In this document: positions 19,048 to 32,011 of the stretch, piece after piece
Numbering within the stretch: the stretch's first letter is position 1
How the letters are laid out: the number at the start of each line of letters is the position of its first letter
Assembly (NCBI GenBank): GCA_039707655.1
Contig: CM077664.1
Coordinates: 200,006,195-200,070,194, forward strand
Length of the DNA stretch: 64,000 nt
DNA from: Elymus sibiricus
Lineage: Eukaryota > Streptophyta > Magnoliopsida > Poales > Poaceae
Direction of reading: 5' to 3'
Program-made: the position numbers and the translations under genes
The notes under the pieces: model-generated
Databases searched by the model: none
Seen by the model: the letters and a program-made list of their open reading frames with translations, nothing else
What the model was told of the DNA's origin: nothing

Positions 19048-20773
19048 TGATGGAAATATGCCCTAGAGGCAATAATAAAGTTGTTATTATTTTATATTTC
19101 CTTGTTCATGATAAAGGTTTATTATTCATGCTAGAATTGTATTAACCGGAAACTTAAATACATGTGTGAATACATAAACAAATACCGTGTCCCTAGTGAG
19201 CCTCTACTAGACTAGCTCGTTGATCAAAGATGGTTAAGGTTTCCTAACCATAGACATGAGTTGTCATTTGATAACGGGATCACATCATTAGGAGAATGAT
19301 GTGATGGACAAGACCCATCCGTTAGCTTAGCATATGATCGTTCTGTTTATTGCTACTGCTTTCTTGAATGTCAAATACATGTTCCTCAGACCATGAGATC
19401 ATGCAACTCCCGGATACCGGAGGAATACCTTGTGTGCTATCAAACGTCACAACGTAACTGGGTGATCATAAAGATGCTCTACAGATATCTCTGAAGGTGT
19501 CCGTTGAGTTGGCATGGATTGAGACTGGGATTTGTCACTCCGTGTTTCGAAGAGGTATCTCTGGGCCCTCTCGGTAATGCACATCATAAGAAGCTTGCAA
19601 GCAAAGTGACTAAGGAGTTAGTTACGGGATGATGTATTACGGAACGAGTAAAGAGACTTGCCGGTAACGAGATTGAACTAGGTATGGAGATACCGACGAT
19701 CGAATCTCGGGCAAGTAACATACCGACGGACAAAGGGAATTATGTATGTTGTCATTGCGGTTCGACCGATAAGATCTTCGTGGAATATGTAGGAACCAAT
19801 ATGAGCATCCAGGTTCCGCTATTGGTTATTGTCATGTCTACATCATTCCCGAACCCGTAGGGTCCGCACGCTTAACGTTCGTTGACGATATAGTGTTATA
19901 TGAGTTATGTGAATTGGTAACCGAATATTGTTCGGAGTCCCGGATGAGATCCCGGACGTCACGAGGAGTCTCGGAATGGTCGAGAGGTAAAGATTTATAT
20001 ATGGGAAGTCATATTTTGGGTTCCGGAAAAAGGTGCAGTTTTTTCGGTATTGTACCGGGAAGCTTCCAGAAGGTTCCGGAGGATTCCGGAGGTGTCCGAA
20101 AGTCCACAAGTGGGTCCACCACGTCCCAAAGGGCTGACATGGGCTAAGGGGAGGCGCCCTGGCCTTATTGGGCCAGGCGCACCAAGTCCTCAAAAGCCCA
20201 CGCAGCTAGGGAAGGAAAAAAGGGAGAGTCCTAGTAGGAATAGGATTGGACTTTGGAGTCCAAGTCCACGTGTGTACTATTCACGGTTACTATTCACGTG
20301 GCACTATTCTTTCTACTCCAAGCCCCTACAGATATATAAATAGAGGAGAGGGGGCGCCCCAAAGGAGAAACAACATTGTCTTAGCCGTGTGCGGTGCCCC
20401 CCTCCACAGTTCCGTCCCTCGGTCATATTTTCGCAGTGCATGGGCGAAGCCCTGCGAAGATAGCATCACCATCACTGTCACCACGCCGTCGTGCTGCCGG
20501 AACTCATCCACTACCTCGCCGTCTTGCTGGATCAAGAAGTCGAGGACGTCACCGAGCTGAACGTGTGCTGAACGCGGAGGTGCCGTACGTTCGGTGCTCA
20601 GTCGGTTGGATCGTGAAGTTGTTCGACGACATCAACCACGTTGTTCTAACGCTTCCGCTTACGGTCTACGAGGGTACGTAGACACACTCCCCCTCTCGTA
20701 GCTATGCATCTACATGGATAGATCTTGCGTGTGCGTACAATTTTTTTTGTTTTCCATGCAACGTTCCCCAACA
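19048..20773 (+). repeat. 5' LTR of the copia element
   Basis: It starts TGATGGAAATATGCCC and ends CGTTCCCCAACA. A promoter-type AGATATATAAATAGAGG occurs near 20329-20345. It lacks 18 bp that the 3' LTR has around 26812-26829. Confidence 0.95.
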
Positions 20774-20774
20774 G

Positions 20775-20788
20775 TGGCATCATGAGCC
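20775..20788 (+). other. Primer-binding site of the copia element
   Basis: TGGCATCATGAGCC directly follows the LTR. It resembles TGGTATCAGAGCC (initiator Met tRNA) but has a substitution and a two-base insertion. Confidence 0.7.
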
Positions 20789-22010
20789 AGGTCTATGCGT
20801 AGATGATATGCACGAGTAGAACACAAAGAGTTGTGGGCGGTGATCGTCATACTGCTTACTACCAACGTCTTATTTTGATTCGGCGGTATTGTAAGATGAA
20901 GCGGCCTGGACCAACCTTACATGTCCACGTACATGAGACCGGTTCCACCGACAGACATGCAACTCGTTTTGCATAAAGGTGGCTGGCGGGTGTCTGTTTC
21001 TCCTACTTTAGTTGAATCGAATTTGACTGCGGCCGGTCCTTGTTGAAGGTTAAAATAGCAAACTTGATAAATCACCGTTGTGGTTTTGTGTCGTAGGTAA
21101 GAACAGTTCTTGCTAGAAGCCCGTAGCAGCCACGTAAAACTTGCAACAACAAAGTAGAGGACGTCTAACTTGTTTTTGCAGGGTATGCTATGATGTGATA
21201 TGGTCAAGACATGATGTGATATACGTTATTGTATGAGATGATCATGTTTTGTAATTTATCGGCAACCGGCAGGAGCCTTATGGTTGTCTCTTTATTGTAT
21301 GAAATGCAAGCGCCATGTAATTGCTTTACTTTATCGCTATGTGTTAGCAATAGTTGTAGAAGCAATAGTTGGCGAGACGACCACGACGCAACGATGGAGA
21401 TCAAGGTGTCGAGCCGGTGACGATGGAGATCATGACGATGCTTTGGAGATGGAGATCAAAAGCACAAGATGATGGCCATATCATGTCACATATTTTGATT
21501 GCATGTGATGTTTATCCTTTATGCATCTTATTTTGCTTAGAACGGCGGTAGCATTATAAGATGATCCCTTCACTAAATTTCAAGATAAAAGTGTTCTCCC
21601 CAAGTATGCACCGTTGCTAAAGTTCGTCGTTTCGAAGCACCTCGTGATGATCGGGTGTGATAGATTCTGCGTTCACATACAACGGGTGTAAGCCAGCTTT
21701 ACACAAGCAGAATACTTGGGTTAAACTTGACGAGCCTAGCATGTACAGACATGGTCTCAGAACACTGGAGACTGAAAGGTCGAACATGAGTCATATAGTA
21801 GATATGATCAACATGGAGATGTTCACCATTGATGACTATCCCATCTCACGTGATGATCGGACATGGGCTAGTTGATTTGGATCATGTATCACTTAGTTAA
21901 CTTAAGGGATGTTAATTTAAGTGGGAGTTCATTAGTAATTTGATTAATTGAACTTAATTTATCATGAACTTAGTCTTGATAGTTTCTTTGCATATCTATG
22001 TTGTAGATAA
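20789..22010 (+). other. Untranslated leader of the copia element
   Basis: A 1.2 kb leader between primer site and gag has only short frames. One of 72 codons at 21657-21875 has no recognisable domain. Long leaders are usual in BARE-type elements and carry packaging signals, which I cannot locate by eye. Confidence 0.6.
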
Positions 22011-25000
22011 ATGGCCCGTGCTACTGTTCCGTTGAATTTTAATGCGTTCCTAGAGAAAGCTAAGTTGAAAGATGATGGTAGCAACTACACGGACTGGGTC
22101 CGTAACTTGAGGATTATCCTCATTGCTGCACAGAAGAATTATGTCCTTGATGCACCACTAGGTGTTGGACCTGCTGCAGGAGCTGCTGCAGACGTTGTGA
22201 ACGCCTGGCAGGCTCGATCTGATGACTACTCGATAGTTCAGTGTGCCATGCTCTACGGCTTAGAACCGGGACTGCAAAAGCGTTTTGAACGCCACAGAGC
22301 ATATGAGATGTTCCAAGAGCTGAAATTGATATTTCAAGCTAATGCCCGGGTTGAGAGATATGAAGTCTCCAACAAGTTCTTTAGCTGTAAGATGGAGGAG
22401 AACAGTTCTGTCAGTGAACACATACTCAGAATGTCTGGGTACCACAACCACTTGACTCAGCTGGGAATTGATCTTCCGGTTGAGAGTGTTATTGACAGAG
22501 TTCTTCAGTCACCGCCACCAAGCTATAAAGGCTTCGTGATGAACTATAATATGCAAGGGATGGAGAAGACAATTCCCAAGCTCTTCGCGATGCTGAAATC
22601 AGCGGAGGTAGAAATCAAGAAGGAGCATCAAGTGTTGATGGTTAAAAAAACCACTAGTTTCAAGAATAAGGGCAAGGGAAAGAAGGGGAACTTCAAGAAG
22701 AACGGCAAGCAAGTTGCCGCTCCCACGAAGAAACCCAAAGCTGGACCCAGGCCTGAAACAGAGTGCTTCTACTGCAAAGGGACTTGTCACTGGAAGCGGA
22801 ACTGCCCCAAGTATTTGGCGAATAAGAAGGATGGCAAAGTGAGCAAAGGTATATTTGATATACATGTTATTGATGTGTTCCTCACTAATGCTCGCAGTAG
22901 CGCCTGGGTATTTGATACTGGTTCCGTTGCTCATATTTGTAACTCGAAACAGGAGCTACGGAATAAGCGAAGATTGGCTAAGGACGAGGTGACGATGCAC
23001 GTTGGGAATGGTTCCAAGGTTGATGTGATCGCCGTCGGCACGCTACCTCTACATCTACCTTCGGGATTAGTATTAGACCTCAATAATTGTTATTTGGTGC
23101 CAGCGTTGAGCATGAACATTATATCTGGATCTTGTTTATTACGAGACGGTTATTCATTTAAGTCAGAGAATAATGGTTGTTCTATTTATATGAGTAACAT
23201 CTTTTATGGTCACGCACCTTTTGTGAATGGTCTATTCTTGTTGAATCTCGGTCGTAGTGATACACATATTCATAATATTGATGCCAAAAGATGCAAAGTT
23301 GATAATGATAGTGCAACATACTTGTGACACTACCGTTTAGGACATATTGGTGTAAAGCGCATGAAGAAACTCCATGCGGATGGACTTTTGGAATCTCTTG
23401 ATTATGAATCATTTGATACTTGCGAACCATGCCTCATGGGCAATATGACTAAAACTCCGTTCTCCGGAACAATGGAGCGAGCTACTGATTTGTTGGAAAT
23501 AATACATACCGATGTATGCGGTCCGATGAATGTTGAAGCACGCGGCGGGTATCATTATTTTCTAACCTTCATAGATGATTTGAGTAGATATGGGTATATC
23601 TACTTGATGAAACACAAGTCTGAAACATTTGAAAAGTTCAAAGAATTTCAGAGTGAAGTAGAGAATCATCGTAACAAGAAAATAAAGTTTCTACGATCTG
23701 ATCGCGGAGGCGAATATTTGAGTTACGAGTTTGGCCTTCATTTAAGAAAATGTGGAAATGTTTCACAACTCACGCCACCTGGAACACCACAGCGTAATGG
23801 TGTGTCCGAACGTCGTAACCGTACTTTATTGGATATGGTGCGTTCTATGATGTCTCTTACCGATTTGCCACTATCGTTTTGGGGTTATGCATTAGAGACA
23901 GCTGCATTCACGTTAAATAGGGCACCGTCTAAATCCGTTAAGACGACACTGTATGAACTATGGTTTGGCAAGAAACCTAAGCTGTCGTTTCTTAAAGTTT
24001 GGGGATGCGATGCTTATGTGAAAAAGCTTCAACCTGATAAGCTCGAACCCAAAGCGGAGAAGTGCGTCTTCATAGGATACTCTAAAGAAACAATTGGGTA
24101 CACCTTCTACCACAGATCCGAAGGCAAGGTCTTTGTTGCCAAGAATGGGTCCTTTCTAGAGAAGGAGTTTCTCTCGAAAGAAGTGAGTGGGAGGAAAGTA
24201 GAACTTGATGAGGTAATTGTACCTTCTCTCGAATTGGAAAGTAGCTCATCAGAGAAAACCGTTCCCGTGATGCCTACACCAATAAGAGAGGAAGATAATG
24301 ATAAAGATCATGAAACTTCAGATCAAGATACTAATGAACTTCGTAGGTCGAGAAGAGTACGTTCCGCACCAGAGTGGTACAGTAATCATGTTCTGGAAGT
24401 TATGTTGTTAGACAACGGCGAACCTACGAACTATGAAGAAGCTATGATAAGCCCGGATTCCGACAAATGGCTTGAGGCCATGAAATCTGAGATAGGATCC
24501 ATGTATGAGAACAAAGTGTGGACTTTGGTGGACTTGCCGGATGATCGGCAAGCCATTGAGAATAAATGGATTTCTAAGAGGAAGACAGATGCTGATGGTA
24601 ATATCACTGTCTACAAAGCTCGACTTGTCGCGAAAGGTTTTCGACAAGTTCAAGCGGTTGACTACGATGAGACTTTCTCACCTATAGCGATGCTTAAGTC
24701 TGTCCGAATCATGTTAGCAATTGCCGCATTTTATGATTATGAAATCTGGCAAATGGATGTCAAAACTGCATTCCTTTAATGGTTTTCTCAAAGAAGAGTT
24801 GTATATGATGCAACCAGAAGGTTTTGTCGATCCTAAGGGTGCTAACAAAGTGTGCAAGCTCCAGCGGTCCATCTATGGACTGGTGCAAGCATCTCGGAAT
24901 TGGAATATACGCTTTGATGAGGTGATCAAAGCATATGGTTTTGTACAGACTTACGGTGAAGCCTGTATTTACAAGAAAGTGAGTGGGAGCTCTGTAGCAT

Positions 25001-25995
25001 TTCTAATATTATATGTGTATGACATATTGTTGATTGGAAATGATATAGAATTTCTGGATGGCATAAAGGGATACTTGAATAAGAATTTTTCAATGAAAGA
25101 CCTCGGTGAAGCTGCTTATATATTGGGCATCAAGATCTATAGGGATAGATCAAGACGCTTGATAGGACTTTCACAAAGCACATACCTTGACAAAGTTTTG
25201 AAGAAGTTCAAAATGGATCAGTCAAAGAAAGGGTTCTTGCCTGTCTTGCAAGGTGTGAAGTTGAGTCAGACTCAATGCCCGACCACGGCAGAAGATATAG
25301 AGAAAATGAAAGTCATTCCCTATGCCTCAGCCATAGGTTCTATTATGTATGCCATGCTGTGTACCAGACCTGATGTGTGCCTTGCCATAAGTTTGGCAGG
25401 TAGGTACCAGAGTAATCCAGGAGTGGATCACTGGACAGCGGTCAAGAATATCCTGAAGTACCTGAAAAGGACCAAGGACATGTTTCTCGTTTATGGAGGT
25501 GACGAAGAGCTCGTCGTAAAGGGTTACGTCGATGCAAGCTTCGACACTGATCCGGATGACTCTAAGTCACAAACCGGATACGTATTTATATTAAATGGTG
25601 GAGCTGTCAGTTGGTGCAGTTCCAAGCAGAGCGTCATGGCGGGATCTACGTGTGAAGCGGAATACATAGCTGCTTCGGAAGCAGCACATGAAGGAGTCTG
25701 GATGAAGGAGTTCATATCCGATCTAGGTGTAATACCTAGTGCATCGGGTCCAATGACAATCTTTTGTGACAACACTGGAGCAATTGCCATAGCTAAGGAG
25801 CCCAGGTTTCACAAGAAGACCAAACACATCAAGAGACGCTTCAACTCCATTCGTGAATATGTCAAGGATGGAGACATAGAAATTTGCAAAGTACACACGG
25901 ATCTGAATGTGGCAGACCCGTTAACTAAACCTCTTCCACGAGCAAAACATGATCAGCACCAAGACTCCATGGGTGTTAGATTCATTACTATGTAA
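22011..25995 (+). pseudogene. Copia gag-pol polyprotein with three inactivating lesions
   Basis: ATG 22011 opens gag. A CCHC knuckle is at about residue 252 (CFYCKGTCHWKRNC; the usual Gly before His reads Cys). The protease motif DTGS is at about residue 302. TGA at 23325-23327 then stops the frame, where the family has Trp before the HxRLGH integrase zinc finger. The same frame continues with integrase: HTDVCGP, RSDRGGEY and GVSERRNRT supply the two Asp and one Glu of the catalytic triad. At about 24773 one extra T shifts the frame inside the reverse transcriptase (DVKTAFL). The second frame carries the rest: LYVYDILLIGND, where the catalytic YVDD reads YVYD, and RNase H with YVDASFD, SWCSSKQ and EAEYIAASEA. 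The stop at 25993-25995 is 33 bases before the 3' LTR. The element cannot mobilise itself as it stands. Confidence 0.93.
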
Positions 25996-26015
25996 TCTAG
26001 ATTATTGACTCTAGT

Positions 26016-26028
26016 GCAAGTGGGAGAC
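26016..26028 (+). other. Polypurine tract of the copia element
   Basis: GCAAGTGGGAGAC directly precedes the 3' LTR. It serves as the plus-strand primer site. Confidence 0.8.
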
Positions 26029-27771
26029 TGATGGAAATATGCCCTAGAGGCAATAATAAAGTTGTTATTATTTTATATTTCCTTGTTCATGATAAAGGTT
26101 TATTATTCATGCTAGAATTGTATTGACCGGAAACTTAAATATATGTGTGAATACATAAACAAATACCGTGTCCCTAGTGAGCCTCTACTAGACTAGCTCG
26201 TTGATCAAAGATGGTTAAGGTTTCCTAACCATACACATGAGTTGTCATTTGATAACGGGATCACATCATTAGGAGAATGATGTGATGGACAAGACCCATC
26301 CATTAGCTTAGCATATGATCGTTCTGTTTATTGCTACTGCTTTCTTGAATGTCAAATACATGTTCCTCGGACCATGAGATCATGCAACTCCCGGATACCG
26401 GAGGAATACCTTGTGTGCTATCAAACATCACAACGTAACTGGGTGATCATAAAGATGCTCTACAGGTATCTCTGAAGGTGTCCGTTGAGTTGCATGGATC
26501 GAGACTGGGATTTGTCACTCCGTGTTTCGGAGAGGTATCTCTGGGCCCTCTCGGTAATGCACATCATAAGAAGCTTGCAAGCAAAGTGACTAAGGAGTTA
26601 GTTACGGGATGATGTATTACGGAACGAGTAAAGAGACTTGCCGGTAACGAGATTGAACTAGGTATGGAGATACCAACAATCGAATCTCGGGCAAGTAACA
26701 TACCGACGGACAAAGGGAATTACGTATGTTGTCATTGCGGTTCGACCGATAAGATCTTCGTGGAATATGTAGGAACCAATATGAGCATCCAGGTTCCGCT
26801 ATTGGTTATTGACCGGAGAGGCGTCTCAGTCATGTCTACATCATTCCCGAACCCGTAGGGTCCGCACGCTTAACGTTCGTTGACGATATAGTGTTATATG
26901 AGTTATGTGAATTGGTAACCGAATATTGTTCGGGGTCCCGGATGAGATCCCGGACGTCACGAGGAGTGTCGGAATGGTCGAGAGGTAAAGATTTATATAT
27001 GGGAAGTCATATTTTGGGTTCCGGAAAAAGGTGCAGTTTTTTCGGTATTGTACCGGGAAGCTTCCAGAAGGTTCCGGAGGATTCCAGAGGGGTCCGGAAG
27101 TCCACAAGTGGGTCCACCACGTCCCAAAGGGCTGGCATGGGCTAAGGGGAGGTGCCCTGGCCTTATTGGGCCAGGCGCACCAAGTCCTCAAAAGCCCACG
27201 CAGCTAGGGAAGGAAAAAAGGGAGAGTCCTAGTAGGAATAGGATTGGACTTTGGAGTCCAAGTCCACGTGTGTACTATTCACGGTTACTGTTCACATGGC
27301 ACTATTCCTTCTACTCCAAGCCCCTACACATATATAAATAGAGGAGAGGGGGCGCCCCAAAGGAGAAACAACATTGTCTTAGCCGTGTGCGGCGCCCCCC
27401 TCCACAGTTCCGTCCCTCGGTCATATTTTCGCAGTGCTTGGGCGAAGCCCTGCGGAGATAGCATCACCATCACTGTCACCACGCCGTCGTGCTGCCGGAA
27501 CTCATCCACTACCTCGCCGTCTTGCTGGATCAAGAAGTCGAGGACGTCACCGAGCTGAACGTGTGCTGAACGCGGAGGTGCCGTACGTTCGGTGCTCGGT
27601 CGGTTGGATCGTGAAGTTGTTCGACGACATCAACCGTGTTGTTCTAACGCTTCCGCTTACAGTCTATGAGGGTACGTAGACACACTCCCCCTCTCGTAGC
27701 TATGCATCTCCATGGATAGATCTTGCGTGTGCGTAGAATTTTTTTTGTTTTCCATGCAACGTTCCCCAACA
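26029..27771 (+). repeat. 3' LTR of the copia element
   Basis: It starts TGATGGAAATATGCCC and ends TTCCCCAACA; AACCC follows at once as the second copy of the target duplication. Confidence 0.95.
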
Positions 27772-30150
27772 AACCCTTATGTACTCTTTCCAGGGCCCAC
27801 TTAGGTGCCTCGGCCATGATCATATGATGGGTGGGCCTAGCTTTCATCACTTGATTCACCAAGATTAATCGACCCGGCCTAGTTACCATACCCCTTTGCC
27901 ATCCTGGCAGGACCTTCAGGGCCGCATCCACAACCGGCTGCCACTCTGAGCGAGTAAGATGCTTAATGCTCGGTTGTAGCCCAAGGTATTTGCATGGAAA
28001 GTGATCTATCTTCCAGGGTAATGCATTCCTGACAAGGTCCACATCCCCATCATCGGGCCTGATGAGGATTGCCGAGGATTTGGTGAAATTTACTTTCAGC
28101 CCCGATGCAATGCCAAACATCTCCAACATGTCCCTGACCAGCCTCAAGTCAGTCCATATAGGCTTAATAAAAAGGACCACGTCGTCCGCATACAATGAGA
28201 GCCGCTGCATGGGGCTGCATCCATTCATCTTGCTCAAAACCTGACTGTCGTGCGCCTTGATCACCATCGCCGTGAGGACATCCATTGCAATGACAAACAA
28301 CACCGTAAAGATGGGGTTTCCTTGGGGGAGGCCCCGTGCATGCATAAACTTGCTACCCGTGCAACCATTCACTACCACTCTAGAGCTAAGAGACATGAGC
28401 AGGGTAGCAATCCATGCCAGCCATCTAGCCGAGAATCCTTTTGCACGCAGTACTTCGAACAGAAACGGCCACGAGAGGGAGTCAAACGCCCTAGATATGT
28501 CCAATTTCAGAAGCACTCCTTTAGCTTTTCTCTGATGTAATCTCCTAGCCATTTGCCTGACCAGTAAGAAGTTATCATGAATGCTCCGGCCTTTGATAAA
28601 TGCAGATTGGTTGACATGAACAAGCTCTCCCATCCGAGGACACAATCTTGATGCAAGCAGTTTCACAGCCATTTTGGGTATGCTAATCTGACACGCTTCC
28701 GGAGATTTAGGGATGAGAGTGATAAGGGCCTGATTCAATCTCCCGAACCCACGGCCATTGCCAAGAAACAGTTTATTGAGGGCAGCAATTACATTCCCTT
28801 TCACAATACTCCAAGCTTTTTGGAAGAAAATGCCGATGAACCCATCCGGCCCCGACGCTTTATCCGCGGGCATCTCCTTCACCACTTTCCAAATCTCCTC
28901 CTCCTAGAAAACTAGGTCTAGCTCCGAAAGGTCAACAGCCTCAATTTCCAGAAACTCCAAGTCCAACGTATGACCTCTAGCCGTGTCCTTCCCGAGCAGA
29001 TCCTTGTAGGCATTAAAGAAAGCCTCCTCCTTCCCTTCTTGATCAGCAATGATCTGTCCATCTACCATGATCGCCGGGATGAAATTCTTAGCCTTTCTCC
29101 CATTGGCAACCAAATGGAATATTTGTGTGTTCGCGTCACCTGCTTGCAGCCACCTAATGCGAGACCGCTGGCGAGCAATAGTTCTTTCCAGGGAAGCTAG
29201 GCCGTGAATCAGCTTCTTGAGAGTGCAGCGGAGCCATCTTTCCTCCACTGATAGTAGTCTAGTCTCCTGAGCGCAGTTAAACCGAAGGATGACAAGCTTA
29301 GCCACAGCAATTTGCAATTTAATATTGCCCACTCTTCTTTGGCCCCAAGCCGTGAGGTGTCTAGCCGTGTTCCTCAACAAGATGTCTAATCTGTGGAATG
29401 GGTCAGTGATCTCCATATCACAAGTCCAACCCTCCTCCACCGCCTCCAAAAAACCATCAAGCTTGGTCCAAAACAATTCAAATCTGAACCTCTTCCTCGG
29501 TTGCAATTGTTCCTCCAGAGATAGAAATAAGGGGCAATGATCCGAAGTCACAGTAGACATCGCCTGCAATAAGCAATCCGGGTGGTCTAGCTCCGAGTCC
29601 ACCGATACAAGGGCCCGATCAATCTTAGTCAACGTAGGCACCTCCCGCTCATTGCTCCACGTGTACATACGACCATGAAGGAATAACTCCTTGAGTGCAT
29701 GATCATCCACAAAGCGCTTAAACCTCCCCATCATACGGCGATCAATAAGGGAGTTATTTTTGTCAGAAGCGTGTAGGATAAGGTTAAAGTCACCAATGAC
29801 GAGCCATGGCCCAGGGCATAGCAATCGTCTCTCGGCTAGCTCCGATAGAAACACCAGTTTTTGTGCGTCCTCTTGAGGCCCATAAACCACCGAGAGCCAC
29901 CAAGTCGCTCCCTCTCTAGGTGAGACAAAACCGGTGATGAAATTAGTGTCATTCACAAAGTTCGACAAGAGCACCTTCGAGGACTCCCAAGCCACAAGAA
30001 TCCCTCCCCTCGTGTCCTCCGCCGGTAGGTAGAAGAAGCCATCATAGGATGGCCCTAGGCATTGCATAATCACATACTGATCCACTCTTTCGAGCTTGGT
30101 CTCCAGAATACATAAGATCGCTACACGCGTGGAATAAGTTTTCTCGGTCC
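27772..30150 (-). pseudogene. LINE ORF2, N-terminal half (endonuclease and reverse transcriptase)
   Basis: Read from right to left, an apurinic-type endonuclease comes first: LETKLERVDQ near the truncated start, VIGDFN in the middle, TSDHCPLF near its end. The reverse transcriptase follows: ADKASGPDGF, LIPKS, FIKGRSIHDN, LKLDISRAFDSLSW, GLPQGN, and the catalytic LYADDVVLF. One TAG at 28904-28906 interrupts the frame between the two domains; no frameshift is seen. The element is 5'-truncated near 30150, so ORF1 and the endonuclease N-terminus are missing. The frame continues across the copia insertion into 19042 and lower: ...ERVHKG on this side joins CRAFFWAG on the other when one copy of AACCC is removed. 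L1-type LINE is firm. Confidence 0.92.
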
Positions 30151-30329
30151 GAAGTACGTATAAGGCTACTCTAGCTGAGCTTCATCAACCTACTAGGGTA
30201 CCGGATGGACATTGCATCGTCTGATCGACAATATGGGGGTGCCTTGTTCCTCCTAAGGCACGCACATTTGCATGGACGTTTGCTATGGATTCACTGCCTA
30301 CTTGAGCTAATAAATGTGCAAAAAATCTC
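30151..30329. other. Flank between two opposite-strand non-LTR fragments
   Basis: No gene is seen. The bases separate the minus-strand LINE from the plus-strand RNase H fragment. Confidence 0.4.
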
Positions 30330-30701
30330 AAGGTGATTGGTATATTGCCCCATATGTGGTGTCAGGCGGGGACGACCCTCTGGCAACCTATGATGAGATT
30401 GTTCATAACTTTCAGAAGATTCCTAACCAATTACCTTGACCAACGCCAAACGACCGATGATATCAAAGGTAAAGGCGTAATTTCTTATGGACCGGCGTTC
30501 GCTTCGTCATCGCATGTGTGTGACATCGAGGATCAGAAGCCATCACTATTTTGAAAACCGTTGAAAGAAGGATGGGTAAACCTAAATGTCGGCGGCTCCT
30601 TCATGTTGAATAACAATGCATGTGTTGGAATGGTGCTTTGCGACCACTTCGGGCGCATAATCATCTCTGCTTGCAGACATCATCACACCCTCCATGACGC
30701 A
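30330..30701 (+). pseudogene. Left part of a retroelement RNase H (RVT_3-type) domain
   Basis: Near 30556 one frame reads KEGWVNLNVGGSF, then CVGMVLCDHFGRIIISACRH, the start of the plant RNase H-like domain found at the C-terminus of LINE-type proteins and relatives (normal form: P...GW.KLNVDGSF). The first catalytic Asp reads Gly here (NVGGSF). The domain breaks off at CATGACGC, where an LTR begins, and resumes at 46402 with the expected LEAEL motif. Stops and indels occur upstream. It is a decayed copy. Confidence 0.75.
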
Positions 30702-31522
30702 TGATACGTCTCAAACGTATCTACAATTTCTACTAGTTTCATGCTACTTTTATATCATAATTGCATAGTATTTGCATCAGTTCCTACCTTTTTCTGGACT
30801 ACCCTATTAATAAAGTGCCCAAAGCAAATTGTTTTTCTCTGCTAGTTTTGGACTTTTTCAGAAAATCGTTTTTTGGGACAAAAAATTAAAAAAAAGCATT
30901 ATGGCGAGTTAAGATGCTTCCAGAGGGCAACAGAGCCATGAGTGGGGACCCTCACGGGCCCCACGTACCCATGGCTCGCTACCAGGGTTGGAGACGTGGG
31001 GGTGGGGCTGCATGGGCCCCATGGTGGTCGCCTCTGCCGCATCTTTTGTCCACTGCCTTTATATACCCCCGAAAACCACCGTCATATTTATCGGGGATTT
31101 TTTTTTCTACCACCGCACCTATTGGAGTCCTGTTTCGGTACTCTGTCGGAGGGGAAATCCATCGCTGGAGCTATCTTCATCAACCTCGTTACCTCCATGA
31201 CCATGTGTGAGTAGTCCTCTTTGGACTATGCGTCCATACCGGTAGCTAGATGGCATCTTCTCTCCATTGTTCTCCAATATAAGATCTCATGTGTTGCCAT
31301 AACATGATTGAGATCAATCTGATGTAATTCTTGGTGTGTTTATTGCGGTATGATGAATTGTCACTTTATAACCAAATCTACTAATGGCTTCTTTTGAGAT
31401 TCCTTTGGTTTCTTTGCTCCGGTTTATTATTTTTGCACTGACCATGTTTAGATGAATGATCTCCAAAGGGAAGTTGTCTATGTTAGTTGGGTTTAATCTT
31501 GTAAGTAAACTACCACGGTGAC
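30702..31522 (+). mobile_element. Left part of an LTR inserted in the RNase H fragment
   Basis: TGATACGTCTCAAACGTATC opens the LTR, as in a common Triticeae Gypsy LTR group. Promoter-like GCCTTTATATACC occurs at about 31060. The LTR is interrupted at 31523 by another element and its right end appears at about 45790-46401. ACGCA before the start and ACGCG after the right end form a 5-bp target duplication with one change. Confidence 0.7.
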
Positions 31523-32011
31523 TGACGGTGTCCTGGACTAGGGGGTACCAATCAAGTCGGCCCATATTCCTCGGGCTGGGCCGGTGGGCCCTCATTATTA
31601 TCCAGATGGACTCTGGAAGATACACGCAGGAGAAGAGGTCAAGACCGCATCTACCGAAGACTTGGCGCGTACTCCAAGACTCCTCCTGCCGTCTCTGTGC
31701 CTAGATACCGACCTTGTAATCTTAGGTACCCTATCCGGCGTGTATATAAGCCGAAGGGTTTAGCCCGTAGAAAGGACCTCAACACAATCCCATTCACCTA
31801 GCCTTAGGACTAGATCATACGATCTCGAGGTAGATCAACTCTGTACTTGATACTTCTCCATCAATATAAACAAGAGCAGGACGTAGGGTTTTACCTCCAT
31901 TAATAGGGCCCAAACCTGGGTAAATATCGTCTCCCTGTTCCTGTTACCATCTGTCCGAGATCCACAGCTCGGGACCCCCTACCCCGAGGTCTGCCGGTTT
32001 CTACACCGACA
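31523..32011 (+). repeat. 5' LTR of a Tat-like Gypsy element
   Basis: It starts TGACGGTGTCCTGGACTAGG and ends GTTTCTACACCGACA. GTGTATATAAGCCG at about 31740 is its TATA region. No second copy of this LTR is present in the window, so the element has lost its 3' LTR or was cut off at about 44608. Confidence 0.8.

Larger units (their letters stand above)
19048..27771 (+). mobile_element. Complete Ty1/copia LTR retrotransposon (BARE/WIS/Angela-like)
   Basis: The 8.72 kb element has LTRs of 1726 and 1743 bp, a primer site, a gag-pol region in the copia order (gag, protease, integrase, reverse transcriptase, RNase H) and a purine tract. AACCC at 19043-19047 and 27772-27776 is a perfect 5-bp target duplication. 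The LTR opening GATGGAAATATGCCCTAGAG matches the Triticeae BARE/WIS/Angela group. The LTRs differ by about 33 substitutions by hand count, by an 18-bp segment missing from the left LTR (present at about 26812-26829 in the right one), and by one extra base on the left. That is near 1.9% divergence, so insertion was recent. Three coding lesions make it non-autonomous. Confidence 0.95.
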
